Shown here in pieces: positions 1 to 13,300 of a stretch of 64,000 nucleotides of DNA. The DNA is taken from positions 186,001 to 250,000 of the forward strand of contig SEMN01000018.1 of NCBI GenBank assembly GCA_005408345.1, given 5' to 3'. Within the stretch, counting starts at the first letter, position 1; every line of letters starts with the position of its first letter. The notes below the pieces were generated by a model. It saw nothing but the letters and a program-made list of their open reading frames with translations. It made no database searches and was not told where the DNA came from. Source of the DNA: Macquaria australasica. Lineage: Eukaryota; Chordata; Actinopteri; Centrarchiformes; Percichthyidae. The position numbers and the translations under genes are program-made.

Positions 1-277
1 CCGGGCCTTTGTAAAAGATTTGTGATTCCTTGTGCTTTGCTTCTCTAAGAAATTCACTAATAACTGACTGAATAAATTCATTATGATGAATATTACTACG
101 TGAGAACAGCCTTGGGGTATCAGGGCATGCCAGTACTTCCCAAATAGCTTTTCTGTCCACTGTAGTTCACTGATGCTGTTTCTCAGTAAAAAACTTTAAA
201 TTGAAGAATCTTTTTCTGTTTTTCTCATTCCATCTTACTGCGTTTGTGCCTTGCTCTCCCTCGTTCTCCCTCTTCAG
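1..277 (+). other. agtpbp1: agtpbp1 intron (5' part outside the window)
   Basis: AT-rich intron sequence ending in a pyrimidine-rich acceptor (TTCTCCCTCTTCAG). I see no exon or repeat in it. Confidence 0.8.
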
Positions 278-458
278 GGAACCGTCCATTGATCTTCCTG
301 TCGGCCAGAGTGCACCCTGGAGAGACCAACGCCAGCTGGGTAATGAAGGGCACGCTGGAGTTCCTGATGGGCACCAGCGCGTTTGCAGCTAGCCTGCGAG
401 AGGCCTACATCTTCAAGATAGTCCCCATGCTCAACCCTGATGGAGTTGTAAATGGAAA
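278..458 (+). CDS. agtpbp1: agtpbp1 (CCP1) exon: zinc-binding HPGE of the carboxypeptidase core
   Basis: This is the first of six agtpbp1 exons in the window. Cytosolic carboxypeptidase 1 is an M14-type zinc metallopeptidase that removes glutamates from polyglutamylated tubulin and other proteins. The exon follows a pyrimidine-rich acceptor ending in CAG and stops at a GTAAGT donor. It begins with the last two bases of a codon. The translation contains FLSARVHPGETNASWVMKG, where His and Glu of HPGE are the first two zinc ligands, then the family block YIFKIVPMLNPDGV. It matches vertebrate CCP1 almost residue for residue (from memory of the human protein). The ATG-containing reading frames here are not starts, because the protein begins in exons left of the window. 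Phase 2 at the end joins the next exon to give the Asn-His of NHRCSLSGEDLN. Confidence 0.96.
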
Positions 459-675
459 GTAAGTAAAAAAGAGTTTAGATATATGAACACACACACAGCT
501 TTCAAGTATACACACTGAAGCTCCACACATCTGCCGAACCTGGGCCTGCACGTTGGTCACAGCTTTATGTCTGTTAATACACACAAAATCTTGTCTTGAA
601 GGATTTTCTAGCTGTTGCTCTGTTCTCCTCCACTCTGTATCCTTCCCCTCTTCTGCCGTCTCCTTTCTGCTGTAG

Positions 676-805
676 TCATCGTTGTTCTTTGAGTGGAGAG
701 GATTTGAATCGCCAGTGGCAGAACCCCAATCCTGAGCTCCACCCCACCATCTACCACACTAAGAGCCTGCTGCAGTACCTTGCACACATACAAAGGGCAC
801 CACTG
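676..805 (+). CDS. agtpbp1: agtpbp1 (CCP1) exon: SGEDLNRQW block
   Basis: Second agtpbp1 exon in the window. The acceptor is a pyrimidine-rich tract ending TGTAG, and the donor is GTATGA directly after a CTG codon. The translation holds HRCSLSGEDLNRQWQNPNPE followed by HPTIYHTKSLLQYL, a hallmark CCP-family segment; the Asn-Arg pair in DLNRQW corresponds to the M14 substrate-binding Asn-Arg. One base completes the split codon from the previous exon, and the exon ends in phase 0. The intron before it is only about 217 bp. The gene assignment rests on the unbroken join with its neighbours and close agreement with human CCP1. Confidence 0.96.
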
Positions 806-1655
<850 letters not shown>

Positions 1656-1787
1656 GTGTTTTGCGACTACCACGGTCATTCCAGAAAGAAGAATGTGTTC
1701 ATGTACGGCTGCAGCGTGAAGGAGACAGTCTGGCAGTCCAATATCAGTGCTACGTCCAGTGACTTACAGGAGGACCTTGGATACAGG
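1656..1787 (+). CDS. agtpbp1: agtpbp1 (CCP1) exon: third zinc ligand DYHGHS
   Basis: Third agtpbp1 exon in the window, 44 codons in phase 0 at both ends. The translation starts VFCDYHGHSRKKNVFMYGCS. The first His of HGH is expected to be the third zinc ligand of the M14 active site, so skipping this exon would destroy the enzyme while keeping the frame. The donor is GTGAAC after an AGG codon. The acceptor is unusual: a (GT)n tract of about 160 bp runs to within five bases of the exon and takes the place of a normal polypyrimidine tract, leaving only CACAG (see findings). A second (CA)n run starts just after the donor. The residues before GYR are less conserved than the rest. Confidence 0.95.
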
Positions 1788-2660
1788 GTGAACACACACA
1801 CACACACACGCACACAAATCTGCTGCACACAAAAGTAAATGAACAAACACTCCTCTTCACCTCTCTGTCTTCCCCTCTGTTTCAGATTACTGTTCTCACA
1901 TCACTGAATGATAATTGCATTGAAATCAGTACAGAGATCACCTTTATTAAGCTGTTCTCCTGTTCCAGCAGAAAGAGATGCTATCAGAGCAGCTTATATT
2001 TACATCAGCACAAGTCTACCCTATATAATTCCTGTGTCCCTCACTTAAGAACAGATTGTAGCCCCATTTTTACATTACCTTGCAATGTATGTGTTGTTGA
2101 GTTACCTGCTGCCTGTTTATCTTTCCCTCTGTGTCATTGTGTTAATCTATATATTAATATACAGTATGTAATGATACAATATTTATTGGCTGTCATTAAC
2201 ATGTGTTTCAACACCAACTCTTATCTGACAAACATGCTCAAATTTTAGTAATTGAACTTGAATGTTACTCTGCAGTGAGCAAGGACTTTTTCTTTCATTT
2301 CACCAGTCAAGCTGGTCGGGTCAAGATCAGTTTGTTGTTTCTCTCTACATTTGGGAATGCAAAAAGAAATGTTTTCACTGAGCAGAATGCTAATAAAGAA
2401 GCCAGTTCAATGCAGAGTTTCCTAGCGGATGTGTAGCTTCAGGCTACCCGCCCACAGCAAACATTTTGGATTGCAGCAGTCAATACTTCCTGCTTTCCCA
2501 AGCAACTGCTCTGTACATAGTAAGCCTTTCTTCGTTGGACAGTTATTTGTCCCTACTATGAAATGTACTTTATCATCTGCCCCCCAGATGCACTAATGCA
2601 CACACACATACACAAAACACACACACACCAACATCTCAAACATTTTCATGTGTTTTTCAG
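1788..2660 (+). other. agtpbp1: agtpbp1 intron
   Basis: An intron of about 870 bp. It opens with a short (CA)n at about 1791-1816 and otherwise holds no recognised element. Confidence 0.9.
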
Positions 2661-2837
2661 GCGCTTCCTAAGATCCTGTCCCAGATCGCTCCAGCTTTCA
2701 GCATGGCGAGCTGTAGTTTTGTTGTGGAGCGCTCCAAAGAGTCAACCGCCCGCGTTGTTGTGTGGAGAGAGATAGGAGTACAACGCAGCTACACCATGGA
2801 GAGCACGCTCTGTGGTTGTGACCAGGGCAAATATAAG
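2661..2837 (+). CDS. agtpbp1: agtpbp1 (CCP1) exon: catalytic Glu region YTMESTLCG
   Basis: Fourth agtpbp1 exon in the window, 59 codons, phase 0 at both ends. It follows a TTTTTCAG acceptor and ends at a GTACAC donor. The translation opens with ALPKILSQIAPAFSMASCSF and contains SKESTARVVVWREIGVQRSY followed by MESTLCGCDQGKYK. The Glu in YTMEST sits where the M14 catalytic general base is expected. Agreement with human CCP1 is nearly complete over the second half. With the HPGE and DYHGH exons this completes the active-site set, so the locus looks functional. Confidence 0.96.
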
Positions 2838-3857
2838 GTACACTTGTATTTTATTTTGTTTATAGGGTGTGGACAAAAAAACGGGGACATTGCGGTTCAT
2901 GGTCGGCTACCAGGGCACTCCAGAAGTTTTTATTTTTGGCATATATGCTAATTAAATAGCTGCAGTGTGGGAAATGGGGCAAATTATCCAGATAATTAAT
3001 TGCTTGGCTAATGTGTCTGGTTTTATCACGTTGTACAGGTGTTTTATTGCGTCTTCCCCTTGTAAGTGAGAGGGAGGTGCCCCTATAAATCTCCAAATGT
3101 CCACCAGGTGGAGCTGCAGTCCTTTTTTCCACTTCCTCTTCGCTTCACCTCTGTCTTTTCTCCCCCTTTCCTTTGACCACTTTACCTCCCTTTCTTCTCT
3201 CTCTCTGTCTTGTTGCGGATTTCCACCCTGCTGAATTCTGCCAATGTCAACTTCTTACATATCCAGAGGCAGTCTAGGGATGCCATTTTGGCACTGATTA
3301 GCCCCCCCACTGGTTTATGTGGAAGTATTTGTCCAGATGTGCAGGAACTACACTGTCTACTGAATTTGGGCTGCAAATCTCTGTGGCCAGGCCAAGTTTG
3401 GATGTTCCTAGCTTTGCTCTGGGGAAAAAGGAACATGAAAGTTTTTCGGTTGAGTCGGGGGTAAGCTGTGTGTGTGTGTGTGTGTGTCCCTCAGTGAGTA
3501 TTAATTTACTTGTGGGATTGTACAGCTCTGTGAAGACTTTGTTAAGGTTGCAGCATATGCATTTGAATGTGGGCCTCCTGCAGATTAAATATATTATCAT
3601 GTTTCAACATGAAAAGTTTCCTCAGCAAGTGCTTTGAGAATTGGGGTGTTTGAAGATGGACAACGGCTCCATCCCCAGGCTTCAGAGCAGCTATAAAAAA
3701 AACCACAGCGGCCATTTTAAAGTGGATTTTTGTTAGACCTTTGAAATTATTTTTTGAATTTAGCTCTACGTGGAAGTTTGTGTGATTGTGATGTGTGTGT
3801 AACAGTTCCTTCTGGTGAACATATTTGAATTCCCTTTGATGTGCATGTTCTCTCCAG
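2838..3857 (+). other. agtpbp1: agtpbp1 intron
   Basis: An intron of about 1 kb with a short (GT)n at about 3468-3487. Open frames in the 3180-3640 stretch have no family resemblance and are read as chance. Confidence 0.9.
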
Positions 3858-4009
3858 GGTCTTCAGATCGGCACCAGAGAGCTGGAGGAGATGGGAGCTC
3901 AGTTCTGTGTGGCCCTGCTGAGGCTGAAGAGGCTGACGGGGATCCGCAACCACCAACACCTGCTGGATTTGGAGAGCGATATCATTGGCACGCAGTCTAA
4001 AGTGGTCAG
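3858..4009 (+). CDS. agtpbp1: agtpbp1 (CCP1) exon: end of the catalytic domain
   Basis: Fifth agtpbp1 exon in the window. It starts after a TCTCCAG acceptor with GLQIGTRELEEMGAQFCVAL and continues LLRLKRLTG, which matches the C-terminal helix of the CCP catalytic domain. The last part (HQHLLDLESDIIGTQSKVV) is diverged from mammals, as expected for the start of the flexible tail. The donor GTTAGT leaves two bases (AG), which the next exon completes to a serine codon. The following intron is long, about 3.96 kb. Confidence 0.95.
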
Positions 4010-5429
4010 GTTAGTAAAGTGGAACATGCTGCAAAGTCACACACATACACACACACACACACACACAAACCACAACACACAGTTCATGCAGGTGCAGGGG
4101 GAAAAGACTAAGGCCAAACGTAAAAAAAGAATATGTACATTTTTATGTTGCTTCTTTACACCACTTTTCTTCCCGCTTCAATCAAAAACACACACTCTCT
4201 CTCGTCTGGTCTCTCTCTGGTTGAAAATCAAGTTGTTCCCCTTAGCGCCCCCCCTACAGGCCTGGAGAACCTCCGTTTTATCGACTGGATATGCAGTATT
4301 TTTCTGTTTCATTTGTTTTCGGGGTTTTTGTGGTCTTGACTTTGCATCGTTTCTGTATTTGCAGCGTGTTTCTCCTAATGGATATGTTTTGGGCCGTTGA
4401 AGCGCGTTTGTCCTTGTCGGCCACCATGGCATACAGATGCTGTGAGACTATTTAGAGATGGAGAGCGTTGCCTTAAAGGTTAGAAACGCAGCTCACAAAC
4501 AGACCATACACAGTTGAGGAATATAGTCTGTGATCTCATAGAAACAAGAAGGCAGGCAAATTTCAACTTCAAACTTTTTATTTCTCAGCAGTGTAAATGC
4601 AGTGTTGTTATCCACATGCAACCTTCCCGAGATAGCTAAGATTGTGTGTTTTCCGTTGCCAAAAATCCTACCTGGAAAACAGTAAAATGGTTACAGACTG
4701 TTTTTTCTTATTTTTATCTGCACGAAAAACCCTCCTTATTGCCAGACACGTTCCCCCCCTTGGCAGTGATACTCAACAGTGTGACTGTCACTCCGGATTT
4801 CCTCTGAAGCACTACTCAAGAAACAAATGAAGGCCTCCTGCATTCTATCAGTGTATGATAAATATAATGAAAACTCTGGAGTGAGAGGAGGAATGGGTAT
4901 GAATAATTGTCAGCAGTGTCATTTCTCGAACAGCCACATGATCTTTCCTTTTTTTTAATAAAACCATTTACACCTACACGGTGGGGTTTTTCAGGGCCAC
5001 AGTGAGCAGTCGATGGCACAGGATGGTACCGTGTGGATTAAATGCACATGGAACACAAACTAGTACACTGCCTTCCTGCACAGTCGCTAGTAGCTGGAAT
5101 ATATTAGCACAAAGTAGGAAAGGAATACATTAAAGTTGTTAGTGTCAGAGCATGTCCTCAAGGGATGGCAGCATTGAATATCTTCAACGATAATCTCACC
5201 GGTCAAACCAGTACAATGTTTCTTCACATTGTTTGTACTTCTTGTCACACCAAGTTTGCTTTGTACGAGAGTATCAGCAGGGAGTCATTAGTGCGTTCAT
5301 CATGATTATTGTCTTGGAGTTCACAGCTTGGTGACATGCTCTGGTCTCTCTCCTTCTCTCTTCACATAGTACAGATAACTCAAAGTAAGTCTACTTTTAT
5401 TTTCTCAATGTTTGGTGTACTATGTGTGG

Positions 5430-5650
5430 AAAAAATAATCAACCATTTTTCCTCTTCAAATTAGTACTGAAAAGATTAGTCTATTAATCATTCATCAGAA
5501 AATAAATCAATTTTGGTATTTATCATTCTCTGGTTCCAGCTTCTTCAAGGATTTGCTGTTTTTCTCTGTTTTATGACTATAAATTGAATATCTTTGGGTT
5601 TTAGACTGTTTGAAAAAGATGAGGCATTTGCCACACGGTGTGCTTGCTAA
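5430..5650 (+). repeat. Dispersed teleost repeat, copy 1 (GGTTCCAGCTTCT family)
   Basis: Contains TCTGGTTCCAGCTTCTTCAA followed by a T-rich stretch and ATAAATTGAATATCTTTGGG. The same core recurs at about 7200 and 37680 and, reversed, at about 20990. From memory this is a short interspersed element common in percomorph genomes and seen near ATTAATCGATTA-like ends. Borders are approximate. Confidence 0.6.
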
Positions 5651-7123
5651 AATCAGTAAAAGTCATGAAATATCAGGTTGATAAACCAATGTTAAGAATG
5701 TTTTTTTGAGCCTTTAAAGGACCCAAAACAGAACATACAGTAAGGATTAAAAGATCAATGAGATAAATGAAGTTTTAGTGCTGAAATCATGATCAGACTT
5801 CATCCATATTTTAAGAAATGGCTTCAAATTATGAGCCAGCACTACTTTTGTACATCCTAACAAATGACCGAATAGCTTTACCTTATATCAAATCAACTCT
5901 ATTAAAATTCCCTGTTCGGAAATATGAGGTCCACACAGATTAGACTGTACTTAAAGTTCAATGCCGCAAATAAATGATTAAACTTGGCCAAACCCAAGCT
6001 GTGACCACCAAGGTTATCTTAATTTCTTTTTTTTTTTTTAAACGTCAGCGTTCGCTCCTCCACAGATTTGTTAAAGCAGTTGATTTGGAAGAATGGCTTT
6101 AAACTCAAAACCACTTAATGCTCACGTCTCTCTCTCTCTCTGTCTCCCAGTCTCTCTCCTGCTAACCTACTCTACTCTCATATTGATATATTCATTCATC
6201 ATTTATGTGTCTGATCATTAAGGGACTCCAAAAGTGTTCTGGTGTGTTTTGCGTGAGTATCCTTTGGGATTTGGTTGCTCTCCATTCCGGGTTTATGGTT
6301 TTTATGCGCGGGGCTTGGTATGGTACCACTTACCATTTAATAGGTCATCACAACAATAATATTGTGGCCATTGGGAGGCATCTGCAAATAACTGGGTGTC
6401 TCGGAGTGAGTAAATGGGTGGATACGGGCATGGGTGTGTTTTCTGTATGAGTGTAGAAATTGTACGTATGTGAGGGTTTGGCAATGTGGAGGTTTATCTA
6501 CACGTGAATGAGGCTAATTGGGGGTTTTAATGTATATACTGTACATGGAGCTGTATATGAAGATGGACTGTATGTAGAGATGATGGATACAGAAAATGTA
6601 ACCCAAAGAAAGGAGACATTGGGTTTGTTTTTCTATAATGGCCTGTAATGGTTGACTCACAACTCTCATTATCTGTTTGGACAATATTCTGTCCATTCAC
6701 ATCATTACCCACACACACACACACACACTTACTGTACATATACTGACGCACAGTTTCTCCCTCTGTCTCTCTCTTGCACTCACACTGGTGAGCTGAGCTT
6801 GGTGGGAGATCATTGTCTGAGCCCCCTGATCGACTGTCTCCCTGGGATCACATTTCAGACCATTAACACCATTAAAAACCCACTAAAGCCACTAAAACCT
6901 CAAAGAACCAGCAACCATTTAACCATTAGGACCCACAGGAAAAAAAAAAAAACAACTTCACCAGTCAGAGCACACTGACAGTTTGTTTCAAGCTTCTGTT
7001 TGTTATGATTTTAAAATATATTTTAATATGTATAATATTGTAGTAGATTCAATGTCTGTTGTTGGGAAGTTTGTTTGTTTATTTACTAAAATGTTTGTAT
7101 TTTATTTGAGATATTTTCTTTTT

Positions 7124-7365
7124 AGAGCTGAAACAATTACTCGTTTAGTCAATTGACAGAACATTTTTGATAATCAATGTCTTTTTTAAGCAAAGATGCC
7201 AAACATTGTCTGGTTCCAGCTTTGCAAAATTAAGTATTTGCTGCTTTTCACTGTTTTGTAAACTGACTATGCTTGAATTTTGACTGCTAGTGTGTCACAT
7301 TTTATAAACTAAACAATTTATTAATTAATCTTAATAATTAATCAATAGATTATCAATAATTTACT
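7124..7365 (+). repeat. Dispersed teleost repeat, copy 2
   Basis: Starts AGAGCTGAAACAATTACTCG, contains TCTGGTTCCAGCTTTGCAAA, and ends in TTAATTAATC/ATTAATCAAT-like sequence. It has the same core and orientation as the copy at 5430. The terminal block is the one that normally reads TAGRGCTGCAAC in this family. Confidence 0.65.
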
Positions 7366-7967
7366 ACTATTACTGCATTCAAATTCAAATGATTTCATCA
7401 GACATTGTGGAAACGCTCTGAGATTATGTTCAGGAGTTTAGAATATAATGGCAGATTGTAAGATCACAGGCTTCATGTCAGAGTTGTCTTTTTTTTTTTT
7501 TCTAACTAAACACATCATAAAACAAATATAATATTTATCCAAATAAACTGGCATATTGGTAGTCCTACATTTTGTATGAATGCCTCATGCCATGTTTGGT
7601 TTGTGTTTTCTGTGCTTTCAAGAAATGGGCTTCTCCACAGTACATTTCCAAGGACCATGAAACCCATTTCAAATGCATTTTCTTGGGTGTTTTACTCTGT
7701 GAAATCAGAGAGCTCTTAGGGAGGCGACTCCAGTGACTCTGAGTGAAGGAGAGTAACAGTTATATGCTATACAGTATGTGAGTAAAGATGTGTATTTGTG
7801 CTGTACAAATGTTTAACTTTTATTATATAGTTTCTCAAAATAATTCATGCAGAAATAGATTTTGTCATTTAAAATATCCACAGACATCTTATTCACATCA
7901 TTAACTTGCAGAGAAATGTCTGTCATCTGCAACACCCGTGTTAACGACACTTTATTTCGTTATCCAG

Positions 7968-8148
7968 CAGCAGCCCCACCACCTATGTGATGGAGGAGGA
8001 CGAGCCGTCCTTTCTGGAGGCGATAGACTACAGCGCAGAGAGCAACGATGAGGACGGCGAGCCTGAAAACGAGCACGTCAGCGAAGTCCACGAGATTCCC
8101 GATCACCTCGATCAACTGTCGGACTCCGAGACAAATCACAGGGACTAA
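7968..8148 (+). CDS. agtpbp1: agtpbp1 (CCP1) last coding exon and stop
   Basis: Final agtpbp1 coding exon, ending in TAA at 8146-8148. The translation reads SPTTYVMEEDEPSFLEAIDY then SAESNDEDGE, and ends in an acidic tail finishing DSETNHRD. SPTTYV, the DEP and the DYSAESNDE block match human CCP1, while the rest of the tail is diverged. The acceptor is a tandem CAGCAGCAG. Cutting after any of the three AGs keeps the frame and gives three, two or one serine before PTTYV; the start given here is the most upstream choice. A reading frame on the opposite strand (7960-8181) is only its shadow. The exon runs straight into the probable 3' UTR. Confidence 0.93.
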
Positions 8149-10335
8149 CGCTGAGGTGTCTGACTCCTCTGTACCTGGCAATTAGAGCTTATAACCAGAC
8201 AGTGCTTGGATTGTTAGCTGATCTAAAATTAAAGATTTCACAGGTAAAATAGTCAGAACCCTCACTTCTCACTTTGACTGGTGTAATAAATAGCTTAGAT
8301 TTACACCTGACCCTATTATATAGACTCTTTATGATGGTACATAGGCTATGTTGACACCACTCAGGTGCTCTTTTCCCAGCTGTGTTGCTCCTGAAGGTGC
8401 GTGCTTCTCCTGCCTTTCACTTCAGACTGGCTGATAAAAGCCCTCAGTAAGAAACAGGATGGATTTCAGTGAATGTTCTCACCTTTCACCATCATACTAT
8501 AACCTTCATGAACTGTAACCCCTGACCTCAGACACCATATAGCCTCTGAGATTTCACAATATAGCTAGGCAGAGCAGCAAACAGCAGGCACCGCCGATCC
8601 TTAACTTGAATCCTTGTCCACTCGCACATCTCTCACAGCCTTACAGATCTTACGCTGAAGCTACCTGACAAGGCTGTGTAGTGTAATAGAGCCAGGGGCT
8701 TCTCTAGGTACTGTAGGTTTTTGAAACCCCTCTCTCACCTGTGACCCTGTGTTTGATTAAAACACTCGTGGTGATGGAGGGAAAGTGGATCTCCCCTGCT
8801 GACCACCCTACAGATCCAACCAACCTGCCTTCTTATTTCCTTTTTCCTTCCTTTCTTCACTCTCACCCTGCACTTTAACTTTTTACTCCTTCTGTTGGTT
8901 TGGGCCTTCCTTGTGTCCTTCCTTGCTTGCATCTTTCCTGCCTTCCTTTTTTTCTGACAAGCCAAGGTATCTAAATGGGATGCAGGGATGACCAAACAGC
9001 TCTGTATCATAGCTTAGCTGCAGGTTAACGTCAGTCATCCCGAGTGCTGAGTTGTGACCTCACTTCCTCTCCTCTGTAACCCCTCCCTCTTCGGGCCGCA
9101 GTTCACGTGGTCCGGTCGTCCACGTGCTGTTTGCCTTGCTTTATCCAAAACTGAAACTATTTATATCACTCAAACGTAGAATGTTCACGTCTTTATCAAG
9201 ACAAACCTTGTACCAAACACATGAAATGCAGATATAATCACACGCCACAAACTAACTAACACAGGTTTGGTTTGAGTTTTTTGGACAGCAGTAAGAAAAA
9301 ACATGAAGATGGAATGTAAAATATCCATATGCACTGTTGGTGTTTTGATTGTTTTTAATAATAGACAGTATTATAATGTTAGACAGAACGGTAACGAACA
9401 AGACGCATGAGATGCAGAGAGCAGAAAACCCTTTTGCACTTTGGATATACACACTATACACGCAAAACAAAGAGAAACTGACTGAGTGAAACTTCACTTC
9501 ACAACATGTCACAGTTTGCAAACCTCAACTTCCGTCACCTCATTAGTTTGAAGTTCTCTGAGTCCAGCCCAAAGCTGATGGTAACGTTGCTGTGATGTTT
9601 TAAAGAATTATACTGGAATTTCTTTTTATCCTTTCCTCCGAGCTGTGTGTACGTTTTGTGGATTTGCTTAGGAGAGTCCCATGCATTAAAATCCGATGGT
9701 GCTTTGTATTGAGAGAGTATAAAGTAGTTTGTTGAATTATTTCTGTATTTGTTTATGGAGATGAGGTATGTTTTTGTTGCATTTGTACAGCTAGTGCATG
9801 GCTATTTTCTCTTGTTTTTATTTTGTAATTTATTTTTGGTTCTGGGATGCAACCTGTATGTATATGAGGCATTTGGAGTGTGTGTGTGTGTGTGCGTGTG
9901 TAAGAGTTTAAGTTATTCCATTATTCAGCTCAGCTTATACTTTTACAGTGCGTTTCTTCTTTCAATTTGATTATACTCCCTCTCTCTCTTTTCCTCTAAC
10001 CTCTTTCATTCCCTCGTTTTTTTTTTTAATCTTTGTCTTAGCTCTACTTTTTTTCAAATTTTACTCATGGACATCTTAAACACCCAGGGAGACCAGGGAG
10101 GTCCTTGTTTCTGCGTGTGTGTGTGTAACGGATATATGATGTGAAATAATGTCGGTACCCTTTGAGAATTATGTGTGCTGTTATATCTATGTTCGTCCGT
10201 AGCAGTTCATGTCGACACAATGCTGGGCTACTTTTGTAGCGAGCAGAGATAGCAACTGATTTTAAGTTGATTGTAACGCAGCAAACTGAAGCTAAGAGTG
10301 AACATGGGAAATAAAATGTAAATGTGGTAAAGTGC
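8149..10335 (+). other. agtpbp1: Probable agtpbp1 3' UTR with candidate poly(A) signal
   Basis: No coding homology is visible after the agtpbp1 stop. A canonical AATAAA lies at 10310-10315 and is followed about 20 bases later by a GT/T-rich stretch (GTGCTGTATTTTGTTTTT), the usual layout of a vertebrate cleavage site. An earlier AATAAA near 8286 could make a short form. The sequence between is AT-rich with T runs, a (GT)n around 9880-9900 and no recognised repeat. The far end is an inference from signal layout alone. Confidence 0.4.
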
Positions 10336-13300
10336 TGTATTTTGTTTTTCTTAGTTCAGAACATTATGTGCTTTGTGAGGTTGTACTAATTTTCTCGAAA
10401 GTCTCAAATGAATGAACATTAAATTCACACATTTGTCCTCATGAAGACCTTTATCTCTAACTTGGTAAAGTAGCTGTAATGGATCCTAACTGAGTTAGTC
10501 AGTAATGGGGAGAAGTGCTGTGATTGGCAGAAAACCAAACCAAAAACATTACGGGGAAGAAATGTTTTTCTTACGACCTGGGTCTTATTCTCATAGCTGA
10601 CGTTGGTTTAGATAATTGGGTTAAACTGGACTTGTTTAAACAATCACTCATGTTTACAATGCCCCATGAACTCCATTGTAAGGTTGTCTGGTATTTTTGT
10701 TATGCACATGTTTCTTTGAGGAAAATGTTAGAATATCTGGGACGAATGAACTATGAAAATAATTTACAAATACTTTCAGTTGAGGTTTATAGGGAACATG
10801 GTTATGTTTAGATACAGTATAACTAGGTGAAACGCTAAACTACAAAAATAAGATCCAGTTTGTAAGAAAAATGTTTTTTTTGCTCTACATCTTGTGCTTT
10901 ATTTCTTGCTTTTTAACTTTTGATCCATATTGAACATAATGCTCTTGAAATATTAACATTTGTTGTAAACAAATTCTAAAACTTCAAAGCTCTACTGTTG
11001 TTTTAATACTTTAAATGTGAGCAAAACCTATATCCATTTTAGAATCTACTTATCTATTAATCTATTATAGCAGGTAAAAAAAAAAAAACGAGGAAATTCT
11101 TCTTCTTTAGGAAGATGTATTTTTGAGGGTGATAAAGATCATTTTTGAGGCAAATGCAGCAGTTAAATCTACAAAGAAGAGGCTTCGAAAATCTGATGAT
11201 GTAATGCCTTGTCTTCAATCAACCTCTTGGCGCACAGCAGCTAGAAAATGATTATATTATTATTATTATTATACCCATTATTATTATTATTATTATTATT
11301 GTCACAGAAGCCATCAGTAGTGGTAAAACTGTCTTCTAGATTTGAACCTGACTGAAACACATAACACAGCACTGCTACCTGGGGAAGTCTACAAAGCGCT
11401 GTCTGGGTTTGGTTTGAGCCGATTTATTTTGGGGCTAATAGAGCATAAGTAGATACTCAATCACTTCATGTCAGTGGCACAGTTGTATAAGCATTTGTTT
11501 AGCAATGTACCTTCGCTGCCTAAGTGCCCCCGAGTAACCCAATCTTTTGCTTGTGAGGAAATGAACAAGGCGAGAAGGGGGCGACAAAAAGGCAGCACAA
11601 ATGTCTGTAAAAGAAGTATTGTGTGATGCTGAATGTAAATGGATATAAATGGACAGAAGGATGCAGAGGAGGAGGAGAGTAAGACATGGCAGAGAGGGGA
11701 GAGAGAGAGAGAGAGAAAAAACCGGAGCGGAAGAAAAAAGCAGAGAGGAGGACGAGAGGAATTTGGAGAGGTGGAGGAGAATGTTAATCTGAGGAAGGCA
11801 GCGTAGAGAGAAAAGCTCTTTTCCTCTCTAAGCCCCACGCCCTCACTTCCTGTCCCTGCTGTCAATCAGAGCAGCTGAAGTGCATCAGACAAAAGACCCC
11901 CCCCACCACCACCACCACCATACCCTCCAACCAGCACCACCAACCAACCAATTAACTGCTCTGGTCAGAGGACAGAAAGTGTGTGTGTGTGTGTGTGTGT
12001 TGCAGGGCGGAGGGTTTTGAACTGCTTCTGCATGTTTCTCATGTTCATCACAGACCCCTAATTAGAAATCTCTCTCCCTCTGTCTCTCCCCGTCTCACGC
12101 ATTCACGCAGGCACCGTGCCCAGCCTCCATCCTCACACACTGACGAGCTCATTTCTGTAGTCTAAGTGTGGCTCTGTGGGCCTCTAATAGCGTAGCCAAT
12201 TAGTGCCAGTGTCCGACTTGGCTGCTTCTCTAACTCACTGGTGGTCCCACTGAGGGACAGAATGGCTCCCCTGAAAAGGTACAAGTCTACAAAGAACGGC
12301 CTGACAAAGACGTGTGTGTATAGGCTGCATGTCACAGCAGCGCACACAAGACTGGAAAAACTGTGTGTGTGTGTTTGATCTCATTGTAATTCAGCATCCG
12401 AAGTTCTCAATAAAGAGTTAAGCAGTATAAGCTGTTACTCATTGTGATAGGGAGAAGCGCTTTTGAAGATGACTGAATGGTTAAATATGGTACCACTAAT
12501 GGTGTGAAATTCAAACCCATACAGACAGTGTTTCAGCCCTGACACCAGCCACAGTATTTATTTCCCATCCAGTCCTACAATATGTGACTTTTCCCCCTCA
12601 TAATTTTCCCCCCTATTTTTCACTTTGTGTAACAAGGTCAAATTCTCATAGAGATCAAAATCACTTTCATGAGAGAAATAAACACAACCAACATAAAGAC
12701 AACTGTCACACACCAGTTAAGATGAGCGGGTATGAGTTTCCAAAACTATCCAAATAATCAAAGAGTAAAAACAATGAATTTAGAAACAAATGCATTGACT
12801 GTCCAGATCCTTTAAAACTGACTTAAATTCACCAAAATAATCACCTCTGACAATGTCCTTCTGTTCAACTACCGCCAAACTCCCAAAAAAAAAAAAAAAA
12901 ACACATGCCAAAACAATAAAATAAAGAAATTATTGGAATAAGGCAAACAGGAGGTTTGGTCTGTAAAGATGACACAAAAATAATCAATGGAGTTAAAAGA
13001 AACAGGGCACAGAGAGACTACTCAAAGCAGAGAGTTCAAGGAAATTCATGGAAATTAGTTTTTAGTAAGAGATTAAAAGGAAGTCACTGAGGTAGCAACA
13101 CAGAGGCTGTTTCATAGTTTGAGGTCCTGACAGCAAATGCACAATCTTCTTTGGTTTTAAATCCATACTGGGGAAATGCAGGTGGAGTTGTCTGAGGTTG
13201 AATGCACAGGGCACAAAGCTGACTAGTGTTCAATATGCTGGAGCCAGACCATGGAGTGCTTTATCAGTAATAAGTAAAACCTGAAAATCAATTCTAAAAT

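Larger units (their letters stand above)
4010..7967 (+). other. agtpbp1: agtpbp1 long last intron
   Basis: An intron of about 3.96 kb. It holds (CA)n runs near 4038-4070 and 6711-6729, CT-rich patches near 6128, and two copies of a dispersed teleost repeat at about 5430-5650 and 7124-7365. No exon is seen. Confidence 0.85.

Noticed and set aside
7960..8181. 73-codon frame on the minus strand
   Set aside because: It is the antisense shadow of the last agtpbp1 exon, whose plus-strand translation matches CCP1.
11461..11865. 134-codon minus-strand frame, Ser/Leu/Pro-rich
   Set aside because: It reads through a GA-rich purine tract. Low-complexity bias explains its length, and no domain is visible.
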